DNA of 64,000 nucleotides from Candidatus Nitrosacidococcus sp. I8 (GTDB taxonomy: Bacteria; Pseudomonadota; Gammaproteobacteria; Nitrosococcales; Nitrosococcaceae): contig NZ_OX241534.1 in assembly GCF_945836005.1 (NCBI RefSeq), positions 868,001-932,000 of the forward strand. The letters run 5' to 3'. Below, in pieces: positions 54,479 to 63,449 of this stretch. Below the pieces are notes generated by a model. The model saw only the letters and a program-made list of their open reading frames with translations, searched no databases and had not been told where the DNA came from. Position 1 is the first letter of the stretch. The number at the start of each line of letters is the position of its first letter. The position numbers and the translations under genes were made by a program.

Positions 54479-55219
54479 ATGATGAGTGATCATAAAATTA
54501 GTGCTCAATTTCTAAAAAAATATTAAGAAGATACATCATTACACTTATTGTATTTTCAATAGCAACTACTTTTTTATTAATTGGAGCAATTTTATCGAGT
54601 ATCTTATATCTTAAGCAAAATTGGGCAGCTCCAGAGGGTTTATGGTTTTACACAACCTCTCAAGGATCTGATTTAATACCTATGATTTCTTTATAGTATT
54701 AGAAAAAACAAAGGAAAATAGAGAGATTGAGCTTTCGTTATTTACCCCAAGAAGACATTTTTACTAACCCAGATAAATTACCTGTTGGCTGAGTCAAGAA
54801 TAAATATAGAGGGAAAAATTATATCGGTATGATAGCACCGCTGCTGTTTTACTCACGCAAGTCACTCAAAATGTAATCGTCACGCCAAATCTAGATAAGC
54901 TATTCTTTCAACGCTGGTTTGATCGAGCAAGCGATATACTAAAAATGGTAATTTATAATTGGGATATGAAGCCATCAAACCGACATGGTAATTACGATCC
55001 TAATACGTCTGCAGATCCACTAGCAGAGCTCAATTCTTATAAAGTACGACTGGTATCTGGTCAACCGCTCCTTACTTACATAATGGCTCAGTACCTACTC
55101 TATATGATCTCTTACTACCTAAAAAAAGAGAAAGCGATCCGGAGATAGGAAAATATCGCCCAGATGGTATTTTAATTCTTAAGAGAGAGTGTAAAGGGGG
55201 TATCAGCTGTAATTTATAA
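54479..55219 (+). pseudogene. RoxA-like diheme cytochrome c family gene, heavily decayed
   Basis: Remnants of one gene are scattered over three frames. An N-terminal anchor (RRYIITLIVFSIATTFLLIG) is followed by WFYTTSQGSDLIP, then FFIVLEKTKENREIELSLF, then LPQEDIFTNPDKLPVG with TGA, VKNKYRGKNYIGM, and near the end APYLHNGSVPTLYDLLLPKK with GKYRPDG. Conserved blocks such as YHTSQG, LPVGFVKD, YRGK-YIG and LHNGSVPTLYDLL are typical of this cytochrome family as I remember it. Both CxxCH heme motifs are missing, so it cannot work. It is divergent from the VasI-like gene. Confidence 0.72.
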
Positions 55220-55664
55220 ATTTATGAATAATCGCAACTTTTCTTTTTTATTATGTCTTACATAAAAAAACAAAATTATTATGTAACGCAACTGTTTTTT
55301 TATATCCAATACTCAGTATTTTTTCTAAAAACCAAGTACTTTGAACTAAAATATTATTATTCACTTCAAGAATAATAATAGGTAAACAACGATGAATCGT
55401 TTGGAGTGCACCGGATAAGGCTTCTTTTTCATATCCTTCTACATCTAACTGAATAATACCAATCTCTCTATCTCTAGGAATAATTTCATCTATTGTCCTA
55501 ACGTTAGTCGATTGGTATTGAGCAGTATCTTTTTGTGATGGGCTAATACTAATATACGATCCACTACCTAGTGCTTGGCCCTCATTATCAATTATTTTAA
55601 TGAATGCCTGTCCTGCTTTAACTCCTAAACCTACGTTAGCTAATCTAACATTTTGAATCCCATT

Positions 55665-55704
55665 TAGTTCTAATGTAATTCTTGTAGTTCTAATGTAATT
55701 CTTG
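55665..55704. repeat. 20-base perfect tandem duplication disrupting the FkbM gene
   Basis: TAGTTCTAATGTAATTCTTG is repeated exactly twice in succession (55665-55684, 55685-55704). Twenty bases is not a multiple of three, so it causes a frameshift. Confidence 0.96.
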
Positions 55705-55823
55705 AGCAGCGAAAATTTTCTGTATTAGGTTCAAAAGCCCAAATAAGTGCGTTCTCGCTAATTCCTCTTGATAAGGCTGGTAAAAAATCACCAAAAAAAG
55801 TACCTGCATGAATAATATCTTTA

Positions 55824-55839
55824 TCTCCACATCTCCACA
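55824..55839. repeat. 8-base perfect tandem duplication disrupting the FkbM gene
   Basis: TCTCCACA occurs twice in direct succession (55824-55831, 55832-55839). Deleting one copy restores the GDKDIIHAG reading of the family, so it looks like a recent slippage event. Confidence 0.85.
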
Positions 55840-56129
55840 ATGAGTTAACAAATACTCAATAGTTTTAGGCTCATATACCTTGCCTAATAAAATACTCTGT
55901 GCCTCTGCACGATAGGATGATGACTGAGGAATACAATACCCACCGTACTGATTATAAGCAATCGTACACTTTAGTGTGGATATAGGTAAACAAGCCATAT
56001 CATGGTATGTATTTTTTACTCTAATGGTAAGTGTAATAATTTGAATAAAATACCAATAAATTTTAAATTGAAAAATTTTATATAATCTATACATAAAGTA
56101 ATAAGCTAGATTTGGAGGGTTTTATCTTT

Positions 56130-56564
56130 ATGATAATTGACTGGAACGCTTTTACTCCATGGACTGCACTAGGTGGAGGAATATTAATAGGTATTGCAGC
56201 AGGAATGTTTTTATTTTTTAATGGAAGAATTGCTGGGATTAGTGGCATTGTTGGAGGATTGCTTACCCCAACTCGATATGATTTTGCATGGCGGATAGCA
56301 TTTATTAGCGGGCTAATAGTATCCCCTCTATTGCTCTCATATACAGGATTTATCTTGATTAATATAAATATTGATGCTGGCTATATTGCATTAATTACTG
56401 CGGGTCTACTAGTTGGTATAGGTACTCGCTTAGGATCAGGGTGTACCTCTGGGCATGGAGTATGCGGCTTATCTAGATTATCCCCTAGATCTTTGGTAGC
56501 TACCCTAACTTTTATGATCGCAGGATTTGCGACAGTATATTTTATCAGGCATATACTAACTTAA
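56130..56564 (+). CDS. YeeE/YedE-family transporter subunit, first half
   Basis: ATG 56130 is preferred because a strong site (GGAGGG, 56114-56119) lies ten bases upstream; the in-frame TTG 56112 overlaps that site. The protein of about 144 residues has four membrane helices with NGRIAGISGIVGGLLTP and the conserved Cys-containing GSGCTSGHGVCGLSRLSPRS. YeeE/YedE (TsuA-related) proteins carry sulfur compounds such as thiosulfate, or related anions, using the conserved cysteines. Two-gene split forms are common, and the next gene is the other half. Confidence 0.85.
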   Translation: MIIDWNAFTPWTALGGGILIGIAAGMFLFFNGRIAGISGIVGGLLTPTRYDFAWRIAFISGLIVSPLLLSYTGFILININIDAGYIALITAGLLVGIGTRLGSGCTSGHGVCGLSRLSPRSLVATLTFMIAGFATVYFIRHILT

Positions 56565-56583
56565 ATGGGTAGAGAAAATTAAC

Positions 56584-56993
56584 ATGGGAATAATTACTTC
56601 GTTTTTTACTGGGCTGATATTTGGCTTAGGATTATTAATTTCTGGTATGGTATTTCCAGAGAAGGTATTAGGATTTTTAGATATTAAAGGTCAGTGGGAT
56701 CCTTCCTTAGCATTTGTGATGTTAGGAGCAGTTTTCGTAGGGTTTGTTTCTTTTAAGTATGCACGCCAGCGGGTGAAATCCTTCTTAGGCTTTGAAATGA
56801 AAATCCCTACCACCAACAAATTAACTCAAAACTCATTTTAGGAAGCCTTATTTTTGGTATCGGCTGGGGCATAGCCGGGCTATGCCCTGGACCTGCTTTA
56901 GTGAATTTAGGATTTGGAGAAATGAAAGCTATTGCATTTGTGATAGCAATGGTAGTAGGTATGGGTATTTTTGAATTTAAGCTTAAAACTTAA
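56584..56993 (+). pseudogene. YeeE/YedE-family transporter subunit, second half, frameshifted
   Basis: The first frame (to 56841) encodes two helices (TGLIFGLGLLISGMVFPEKV, FVMLGAVFVGFVSF) and stops early. The frame one base back then supplies LILGSLIFGIGWGIAGLCPG and PALVNLGF, the conserved second half with the family cysteine, ending at TAA 56991. The switch lies between about 56805 and 56835, a stretch with several short A runs. It is either a degraded gene or an indel in the assembly. Its stop is two bases from the convergent terD stop. Confidence 0.82.
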
Positions 56994-56995
56994 GT

Positions 56996-57571
56996 TTAAA
57001 TATTGATACCATAATTATTAGCTAAGGCACGTAGCCCACCTACGTAGCCTTGACCTATTGCTCTAAATTTCCACTCATCATTATGGCGGTATATTTCAGC
57101 AAAAATCATAGCGGTTTCAGTAGAAGCATCTTCTGATAAGTCATAGCGAACAACTTCAGTCCCTGTGGTTTCATTCACAAGACGAATAAATGAATTACCC
57201 ACCTGACCAAAATTTTGCTTGCGAGCATCTGCCTCGTGGATAGTGGCTGCAAATGCTACCTTTTCCACATCAGAGGGAATTAAAGTTAAATCCACTTTTA
57301 TCACCTCATCATCTCCATCGCCTGCTCCAGTTCGATTATCCCCAGTATGCTCTACAGCACCATCTGGGCTTTTTAACTGGTTATAAAAAATAAAATCGCC
57401 ATCACTACGAACTTTATCATTTGATCCTAATAAAAATACACTTGCATCTAAATCAAATTCAGCTCCATCGGTAGCTCTTGGATCCCAACCTAAACCAATA
57501 ATAATTTTAGTCAGACTTGGATCGGTTTTTGATAAGGATAAGTTACCACCTTTTTGTAAAGTTAATGCCAT
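56996..57571 (-). CDS. terD: TerD-family tellurite/stress protein
   Basis: ATG 57571 gives the canonical start [20 protein letters not shown] with a GGAGA site upstream, and 191 residues, the usual TerD length. It has [59 protein letters not shown] and the C-terminal [20 protein letters not shown], with acidic calcium-binding residues. TerD-domain proteins associate with stress, phage and metal responses. The TerA gene lies directly upstream; TerB, TerC and TerZ are not in the window. Confidence 0.92.
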   Translation of the reverse strand: MALTLQKGGNLSLSKTDPSLTKIIIGLGWDPRATDGAEFDLDASVFLLGSNDKVRSDGDFIFYNQLKSPDGAVEHTGDNRTGAGDGDDEVIKVDLTLIPSDVEKVAFAATIHEADARKQNFGQVGNSFIRLVNETTGTEVVRYDLSEDASTETAMIFAEIYRHNDEWKFRAIGQGYVGGLRALANNYGINI

Positions 57572-57600
57572 AAAAAATTCTCCATTGATTATTTTATCTA

Positions 57601-58806
57601 TTATTTTGTTCCTGCACGCCAGTGTAAACCCCAATGATAAACATGATCCATTTCATCGTGCCTTCGATGAAAATCTACTCGGCGTGTTACTTTAATCGTA
57701 TCATTAATATTCTCAAGAAGCGCAATTGCACACATTCTATAATCGCCTCCTTCGTCATTAAGACGAACTTCAATTTCTGGATGATTAGGTACAAAAACTG
57801 TAACTACGCCATCGGTTTCCTTCCAACTAGGCACACCATCATAAATAAAAGTAAAGACTAGAATACGCCTTATTTCACTCCATTTTTTACCATTAATATA
57901 AAGCCATTCCCCACCAGAAACCGATCCGGTACGATCATCTCCCATAAGTTTAATAAACGGGGGATAGTCTAAAGCACCAAATGCGTTTCCCAATGCTTGC
58001 ACCACGCCTTTACTACCATCTTTAAGCTCAAAAAGACAACCTACATCGAGATCAATTCCTTTATTTTGGTTACCAAAAATACCTCCAAGAAATCCTCCGC
58101 TTTTATTACTTTCTTGAAGTATCTTACTGCTCCAATTTAGATTAACTCTTATTTCACCATAATCTGCTGAATTAGGTTTATCTAAACTAATACTAGATCT
58201 GGTCTTATCTAAGGTAATTTTATTGAGGTTAAGATTAGATTTGTTGGACTGTTGCGTATTTATTGTTTTAGTAGTTACAGGTGGTGTGGCATCAGCAATT
58301 TCAACACCAAAGTGCTTAGCCAGCGGCTCTAAACCACCTTCAAATCCTTGTCCTACACAACGAAATTTCCATACATCTTTATGTAAATAAAATTCTCCAA
58401 GAATCAAGGCAGTCTCTTTCATTCCTTGGGTAAGAATCTGAGATTCAATATTATCATTGATTCCTAATGATAAAGATAAAACTTGATTAAATACTGCTCT
58501 ATTTTCATGTATTGTCGCAGTTAATGCAACTTTATAAATACTAGAATCTAAGCAGTGTAGATCTAATGAAAACTCAGCTTTTCCTACTAAGCTAGTTTTC
58601 ATTCGAAGAGTACCACCCAAAATATTATTTTGATTATAAAAACACATATCATCATCACTACGCACTTTCCCTTCAGCAGTTAGAGCAAACGCTGATATAT
58701 CAATATCCACCCCAGAGATAGGAGTGTAGTGAATTATTATAGAAAGCGGTAGCGTAGATTCTATAGGAGTATTACCGCCAGGTGTTAAAATTACCCTATT
58801 ATTCAT
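57601..58806 (-). CDS. terA: TerA-like protein (two TerD-type domains)
   Basis: The 401-residue protein has an N-terminal TerD-like domain ([60 protein letters not shown]), a Ser/Asn/Lys linker, and a C-terminal TerA domain ([67 protein letters not shown]). The order and length fit TerA. It lies 29 bases upstream of terD on the same strand and is probably co-transcribed with it. Confidence 0.88.
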   Translation of the reverse strand: MNNRVILTPGGNTPIESTLPLSIIIHYTPISGVDIDISAFALTAEGKVRSDDDMCFYNQNNILGGTLRMKTSLVGKAEFSLDLHCLDSSIYKVALTATIHENRAVFNQVLSLSLGINDNIESQILTQGMKETALILGEFYLHKDVWKFRCVGQGFEGGLEPLAKHFGVEIADATPPVTTKTINTQQSNKSNLNLNKITLDKTRSSISLDKPNSADYGEIRVNLNWSSKILQESNKSGGFLGGIFGNQNKGIDLDVGCLFELKDGSKGVVQALGNAFGALDYPPFIKLMGDDRTGSVSGGEWLYINGKKWSEIRRILVFTFIYDGVPSWKETDGVVTVFVPNHPEIEVRLNDEGGDYRMCAIALLENINDTIKVTRRVDFHRRHDEMDHVYHWGLHWRAGTK

Positions 58807-58820
58807 AAGCTAAAAATATT

Positions 58821-59588
58821 CTAATGTTTTGCTGCATGAGTAAACAAAGAGAAAAAATTCTCTGTGGTTATATCTTCAATACAAGACAATGAAGTTTTTC
58901 TTAACTCTGCAATGTGTTTTGCCACATATTGCACATAAGCTGGTGTGTTTGTTTTTCCCCGATAAGGAACTGGAGCTAAGTAAGGGGAATCGGTTTCAAT
59001 TAATAATCTATTTGCTGGAATTTTGGCAGCTACCTGCTGTAGATCCCTTGCACTAGGGAAAGTAATAATTCCAGAGAAAGAAATATAAAACCCTAAATCT
59101 ATTCCTTTTTTTGCAGTATCCCAATCCTCAGTAAAACAATGAAGTACGCCGCCCACTTCATCTGCACCTTCTTCTTTTAGAATACGTAAAGTATCTTCTT
59201 TTGCCTGTCTTGTGTGGATAATTAAGGGTTTCTTACAAATCTTTGCAGCGGTTATATGGGATATAAATCGATCTTTTTGCCAAGACAAATCACCCTCACT
59301 ACGAAAATAATCTAACCCGGTTTCGCCAATACCCACTACTTCCGGAAGAGAACCAGAATCAATTAGTTGATCTATAGTAGGTTCTTTAGTTTCACTACTG
59401 TTAGGGTGAATTCCTACCGAAATAGAAATATCTTCATTTTTTTGAGCAATTTTATAAATTTCTGGAAAACTCTCCATATCTACAGATACACATAGCATAT
59501 GCCCTACCCCAGATTGGTGCGCTTCTTCTATAGTTTGGGAAGCAGGTTGGTCAATTAAATTGATATGACAATGGGAATCAACAAGCAT
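58821..59588 (-). CDS. TatD-family metal-dependent hydrolase
   Basis: The 255-residue TIM-barrel hydrolase starts LVDSHCHINL and has SVGIHPNS, VVGIGETGLDYFRSEGDLSW, PLIIHTRQAKEDTLRIL, GVLHCFTEDWDTA and LLIETDSPYLAPVPYRGKTN, so the metal-ligand His, Glu and Asp residues are all present. Family members are Mg-dependent DNases (TatD/YcfH/YjjV). The order holB-pilZ-tatD is found in Pseudomonas-type genomes. Confidence 0.94.
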   Translation of the reverse strand: MLVDSHCHINLIDQPASQTIEEAHQSGVGHMLCVSVDMESFPEIYKIAQKNEDISISVGIHPNSSETKEPTIDQLIDSGSLPEVVGIGETGLDYFRSEGDLSWQKDRFISHITAAKICKKPLIIHTRQAKEDTLRILKEEGADEVGGVLHCFTEDWDTAKKGIDLGFYISFSGIITFPSARDLQQVAAKIPANRLLIETDSPYLAPVPYRGKTNTPAYVQYVAKHIAELRKTSLSCIEDITTENFFSLFTHAAKH

Positions 59589-59598
59589 AATTTATTTA

Positions 59599-59949
59599 TT
59601 ACATAGTATAGGTAGGCTTTTCAGAGTTAAGTCTATCGGCAAGATAGGTTTCTATCTTAGTACACACATCATCATCAATTGAATCAAATTGTACCCCAAC
59701 TCCAGGAGTTCTACTATGAGCACTCTCTGGAGTAATCCAAATAACTTTCCCTAAAAGGGTTATTTCTTCTATTTCATTAAGTAAAGTGAATTGTATTGAT
59801 ATTTTGTCATCAATTTTATAGTGCTTAGAAGTAGGGATAAATAATCCTCCATTTTTTATAAATGGAATGTAAGCTTGATAAAGTGCATCAATATCCCTAA
59901 TAGTTAGAGAGAGATGATAAATAGAAGGCAATCCAGTAATATCACTCAT
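59599..59949 (-). CDS. pilZ: PilZ, type IV pilus assembly protein
   Basis: The 116-residue protein matches the founding PilZ of type IV pili. It has LSLTIRDIDALYQAYIPFIK, NGGLFIPTSKHYKIDDKISI, LLGKVIWITPESAHSRTPGV with GVQFDS, and ends RLNSEKPTYTM, very close to the Pseudomonas protein as I recall it. Like that protein it lacks the RxxxR motif, so it probably does not bind cyclic di-GMP and acts with PilF/FimX-type partners. It sits between tatD and holB. Confidence 0.92.
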   Translation of the reverse strand: MSDITGLPSIYHLSLTIRDIDALYQAYIPFIKNGGLFIPTSKHYKIDDKISIQFTLLNEIEEITLLGKVIWITPESAHSRTPGVGVQFDSIDDDVCTKIETYLADRLNSEKPTYTM

Positions 59950-59955
59950 AAGAGT

Positions 59956-60951
59956 TTAAGTGAAAAGAAAAAACCAATCGATTAGTAATTTTTCTAATAG
60001 AAGTTGTGCATTAATTTGTGTGCGATTCGTAAGTAACCATAAACTATATTCTATCTTTTCTAAAAGAGAAAATAGTGATTTTAATTCTACTTTTCTAGAG
60101 AATTTCCTAAGAGAATCTTCTATATCTATGTTAATTAAAAGCTCAGTAGATACATTTCTTTTAATTCTAATCATATCCATCATAAATAGTATCATCCAAT
60201 ATAGAGCTTCCTCCCATATTTGCAATATATAATCTTCTACTATCTTGAGAGGGTTAATATTTACTTTTAAGGAAAAAAGATTATGGGCTAGCTTAATTCT
60301 TTGCGATAAAAGATCCTGTTCTAGATAGGATAATGCTCTTAGTGGTGCCCCTCCCACCAAATTCAATAGATGCATTAAGTTAATATCTTGCTTAGAATTT
60401 ATAGAAGGTAATTGCTGGACGAGCCATTTTTCCGTTTCTATCTTAGAGGTAAAAAACCGAAATTTTTGGCACCGACTACGAATAGTAATGGGTAACGAAA
60501 ATAGTGAAGTACTTATTAAAGTAATAACTGTATTCTTAGGAGGTTCTTCTAATATTTTCAGTAAGCTATTAGCAGCACTAATAGTCATTTTATCAGCAGC
60601 TAAAATAGTCACAGTTTTAAATACTGATTTTTTAGCTTTTAACATTAAATGCTGATAAATTTCCCTAGTTTGCTCTATCGAAATTATTTTTTTCTCTTCT
60701 GGAAGTGATATCCTAAGATGATCAGGATGAGTATTTGCTTTAAATAAAACACAGCCAAAGCAAACACCGCAAGCTAATCTATCTTCTCCAGGTAAATCGC
60801 ATAATAAATTATTTACTAAATGATCAGCAAAAATATGCTTACCCATACCCCTAGGACCAGAGAGCAATATAGCATGGGGCACTCTTTTAGCATATTTTGC
60901 AGCCATTAGGTTCTGCCAGTGAGATTGATGCCATGGATAAAGCTCATGCAT
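59956..60951 (-). CDS. holB: DNA polymerase III subunit delta'
   Basis: The 331-residue AAA+ clamp-loader subunit has a modified P-loop ILLSGPRGMGKHIFADHLV, a four-Cys zinc module (CDLPGEDRLACGVCFGC), ISIEQTREIYQHLM, the Walker B-like TVTILAADKM region, NSLLKILEEPPKNTVITLIS and sensor 1-like PITIRSRCQKFRF. It belongs to the gamma/tau-delta-delta' complex that loads the sliding clamp. Its start overlaps the tmk stop by eight bases, indicating translational coupling. Confidence 0.94.
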   Translation of the reverse strand: MHELYPWHQSHWQNLMAAKYAKRVPHAILLSGPRGMGKHIFADHLVNNLLCDLPGEDRLACGVCFGCVLFKANTHPDHLRISLPEEKKIISIEQTREIYQHLMLKAKKSVFKTVTILAADKMTISAANSLLKILEEPPKNTVITLISTSLFSLPITIRSRCQKFRFFTSKIETEKWLVQQLPSINSKQDINLMHLLNLVGGAPLRALSYLEQDLLSQRIKLAHNLFSLKVNINPLKIVEDYILQIWEEALYWMILFMMDMIRIKRNVSTELLINIDIEDSLRKFSRKVELKSLFSLLEKIEYSLWLLTNRTQINAQLLLEKLLIDWFFLFT

Positions 60952-61582
60952 ATTCTATTTTTTTTAAAAAATTGAAAATCTCTTTTTCTATAACTTTTTG
61001 TATCTCTAATCTATCTAAGGATGCATCAATAATATAGTATCTATTAGTATACTGTTTAGCTAGCTGGAGATAAGACATACGCACCCGCTCAAAAAAATCA
61101 TTCTGTTCTTGCTCAAAGCGATCTCTTCCCTGTTTTCGCTGCATACTAATATTGATAGGAAGATCAAACAGAAAGGTAAGGTTTGGCTGTATGCTAGAGA
61201 TTGTCCATTTTTCAATAAGTTGAATCAATTCTAAAGGTAATTCTCTACCTCCCCCTTGATAGGCATAGCTTGAATCAGTAAATCGCTCACAAATGACCCA
61301 TTTATCTTCTGTTAATGCAGGTATAATTACCTTCTCAAGGTGATCAACTCTAGCTGCAAATATAAGTAAAAGCTCGCTATAAGGAAGCATACTATCTTCA
61401 TCTCTAGATAGTAGTATTTCCCTAATTTTTTCCCCTAAGGAAGTACCTCCCGGTTCCCGAGTTAAGATAACTTCCTTTCCCAAATTTTCTAGTAACTGTT
61501 GAATAAATATTATTTGGGTACTTTTTCCAGCACCATCAATACCTTCAAGAGATATAAAATATCCTTTTTTGTTTTTTCCCAT
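60944..61582 (-). CDS. tmk: Thymidylate kinase
   Basis: The 212-residue kinase has P-loop FISLEGIDGAGKSTQIIFIQ, the DRX motif region LTREPGGTSLGEKIREILLS, the TMP-binding CERFTDSSYAYQGGGRELPL and LID-like KQGRDRFEQEQNDFFERVR. It phosphorylates dTMP to dTDP. mltG lies eight bases upstream and holB overlaps downstream. Confidence 0.96.
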   Translation of the reverse strand: MGKNKKGYFISLEGIDGAGKSTQIIFIQQLLENLGKEVILTREPGGTSLGEKIREILLSRDEDSMLPYSELLLIFAARVDHLEKVIIPALTEDKWVICERFTDSSYAYQGGGRELPLELIQLIEKWTISSIQPNLTFLFDLPINISMQRKQGRDRFEQEQNDFFERVRMSYLQLAKQYTNRYYIIDASLDRLEIQKVIEKEIFNFLKKIEYA

Positions 61583-61590
61583 AGGGTAAT

Positions 61591-62607
61591 TTAGTGCTGC
61601 TTATTTTTACCTAGAATATAGGTTTGCACGGCATCTCTATGCTCTTCATAGCTAGTAGAGAATTGATGACTACCATCGCCACGAGCAACAAAATATAATG
61701 TATCTCCATCATCAGGGTGTAAGGCTGCATGCAATGATTTTAGGCTAGGCATACAGATAGGAGTAATAGGTAGCCCAAAACGAGTATAAGTGTTATAGGG
61801 TGTATCTTTCTTTAAATCTGAGCGATGTAATGTGCCTGTAAATAATTCTCCTAGCCCATAAATAACGGTAGGATCAGTTTGTAATCGCATTTTCTTTTTT
61901 AATCTTCTTATAAATACACCAGAGATGATAGACCGCTCTATCTCAAGAGCACTCTCTCGCTCAACAATTGAGGCCATAGTGAGTGCTTCATAGGGGTTTT
62001 GATAAGGTAGATTCGGAGCACGATTATCCCACTCACTCATTAAGTGATTTTCCATAAGTTGAAAAGCGCGTTTTAAAATAGAAATATCGGTAAATTCAGC
62101 AGGGAAAGAATAAGTATCTGGAAAAAATCTACCTTCAGGATGGATATTTGAATATCCTAAGTACTCCATAATTTCAGTAGGTCCACTCTGAATTAGAGTA
62201 TGCTGTAGATAAGGAGTGTTATTAATTGCATTTATTAGCTGAATAAAAGTCCAACCCTCAATAATAGTAAAACTATGCTGTACAACTTTTCCATTTACAA
62301 TTTGCGCTAAGAAAGAAGGAGGTGTAGTTTCGGAAGGAATATAGTATTCGCCTGCTTTTATTGCTTGAGTTTTTCCCTTCCAGCGAGTAAATAAAGAAAA
62401 ATATAGAGGATGTGTGAGTAGTAATCCTTGGTCATATAACTCTTTAGCTATAGAGCGAGCGGTTGCTCCTTTAGGTATCTCAAAATAAGAGCCGCCTTCC
62501 TCTACTTTAAGAAATGTATTAATAAATTTATGATATTCGAATTTAATCCATACCCCTAAAGATAATATAATAGATAGAAAAAAAAAGAAGAGTCTTTTTT
62601 TACTCAT
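61591..62607 (-). CDS. mltG: Endolytic peptidoglycan transglycosylase MltG
   Basis: The 338-residue protein has a single N-terminal membrane anchor (LFFFFLSIILSLGVWI), a LysM-like part (EIPKGATARSIAKELYDQGL) and the YceG catalytic domain: LEGWTF-like IIEGWTFIQLINAI, PEGRFFPDTYSFPAE, the catalytic Glu in MASIVERESALEIE, RLKKKMRLQTDPTVIYGLG and YNTYTRFGLPITPICMPSLK. It cleaves nascent glycan strands. Its start overlaps the pabC stop by eight bases. Confidence 0.94.
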   Translation of the reverse strand: MSKKRLFFFFLSIILSLGVWIKFEYHKFINTFLKVEEGGSYFEIPKGATARSIAKELYDQGLLLTHPLYFSLFTRWKGKTQAIKAGEYYIPSETTPPSFLAQIVNGKVVQHSFTIIEGWTFIQLINAINNTPYLQHTLIQSGPTEIMEYLGYSNIHPEGRFFPDTYSFPAEFTDISILKRAFQLMENHLMSEWDNRAPNLPYQNPYEALTMASIVERESALEIERSIISGVFIRRLKKKMRLQTDPTVIYGLGELFTGTLHRSDLKKDTPYNTYTRFGLPITPICMPSLKSLHAALHPDDGDTLYFVARGDGSHQFSTSYEEHRDAVQTYILGKNKQH

Positions 62608-63430
62608 AACCCTCTATCCACATCTGAATAAGATTTTGAATATCTCTAGTTTTAGTACTGATTGGATAAGATATTTCCTCTAAATGACGTACTGGCCATA
62701 GACCAATTAAACTATTACAAACAAATACTTCTTCTGCCTGTTTTAAGTCATTTAAACTTATTGGTTTAACGATAGTTTTTATTCCTAAAGTAGGCACTCT
62801 CTGTAATATAAACTCTCGCATTACTCCGGCAACCCCGCAATTATTAAGATCTGGAGTTTGTAAATAATTTGATGTGAAGATAAAAATATTACTCATAGTT
62901 CCAGAAATTACTTGTCCTTTATTATCCAGCATTATCCCCTCTGGAATTTTTGGATCACTCCATTCGCTTCGAGCAAGTATTTGTTCTAGCCGGTTTAAGT
63001 GTTTAATCCCAGAGAGTATTGGGTTATGTCCTAAAGTAGTAGTACAAATCCGAAGTGTAATACCATTTTTGGAGAAATCTATAGGATAATCTGGCCAAGG
63101 ATGGATAGAGAGCACTCGAGTAGGCTTATTATTATGTGGAATACGATAGCCTCTCTGTTCTGATATTCCTCTAGTAAGGATAATCTTCAGAACCCCTTGA
63201 GAAATTTCACTACAGAGTTCTGTTACTTCTTTATCTAAAACCTTTGAATCTAGAACAGGAAATTTTAATCGGTGGCAACTTAATTTTAAGCGATTAAGAT
63301 GAAAATTATAGAAAGGAATCCTTCCCTTATGAATTGCGATGGTCTCGAATAAACCATCCCCATATTGAAATCCTCGATCAGAAAACGAAACTTTAGAAGA
63401 TGGGCTACCGTTAATTAGTGTTTTTTTCAG
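62600..63430 (-). CDS. pabC: Aminodeoxychorismate lyase, complete but without a standard start codon
   Basis: The class IV PLP-enzyme sequence is full length (about 276 residues): TLINGSPSSKVSFSDRGFQY, GDGLFETIAIHKGRIPFYNF, KIILTRGISEQRGYRI, the PLP lysine in GIKHLNRLEQILARSEW, and GTMSNIFIF. Yet between the stop at 63472-63470 and residue GTG 63115 there is no ATG, GTG or TTG in frame; GTG 63115 would remove 105 residues. I place the start at CTG 63430 (LKKTLINGS), next to a T7 run (63421-63427) where one base fewer would join a TTG at 63440. The enzyme makes 4-aminobenzoate for folate. fabF-pabC-mltG is a conserved order. Confidence 0.82.
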   Translation of the reverse strand: MKKTLINGSPSSKVSFSDRGFQYGDGLFETIAIHKGRIPFYNFHLNRLKLSCHRLKFPVLDSKVLDKEVTELCSEISQGVLKIILTRGISEQRGYRIPHNNKPTRVLSIHPWPDYPIDFSKNGITLRICTTTLGHNPILSGIKHLNRLEQILARSEWSDPKIPEGIMLDNKGQVISGTMSNIFIFTSNYLQTPDLNNCGVAGVMREFILQRVPTLGIKTIVKPISLNDLKQAEEVFVCNSLIGLWPVRHLEEISYPISTKTRDIQNLIQMWIEGYE

Positions 63431-63449
63431 AGAAAAACAATAGGTAGGA

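Larger units (their letters stand above)
55251..56094 (-). pseudogene. FkbM-family methyltransferase, frameshifted by two tandem duplications
   Basis: From ATG 56094 the product reads YRLYKIFQFKIYWYFIQI ... VYEPKTIEYLLTHCGD. An 8-base tandem duplication (55824-55839) then shifts the frame. If it is removed, the frame continues DIIHAGTFFGDFLPALS and ALIWAFEPNTENF, as in FkbM proteins. A second, 20-base tandem duplication (55665-55704) shifts it again. Beyond it the FkbM core continues with NVGLGVKAGQAFIKI, RTIDEIIPRDREIGIIQLDV, EGYEKEALSGA and ends at TAA 55253-55251. Both lesions have lengths not divisible by three. FkbM enzymes O-methylate sugars and other small molecules. Confidence 0.85.

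Noticed and set aside
54945-55148. A 67-codon + strand ORF
   Set aside because: It is one frame-fragment of the decayed RoxA-like cytochrome gene, not an independent gene.
55690-56094. A 134-residue protein as a separate hypothetical gene
   Set aside because: Its first part is the FkbM N-terminus and the rest is out-of-frame reading after the 8-base duplication.
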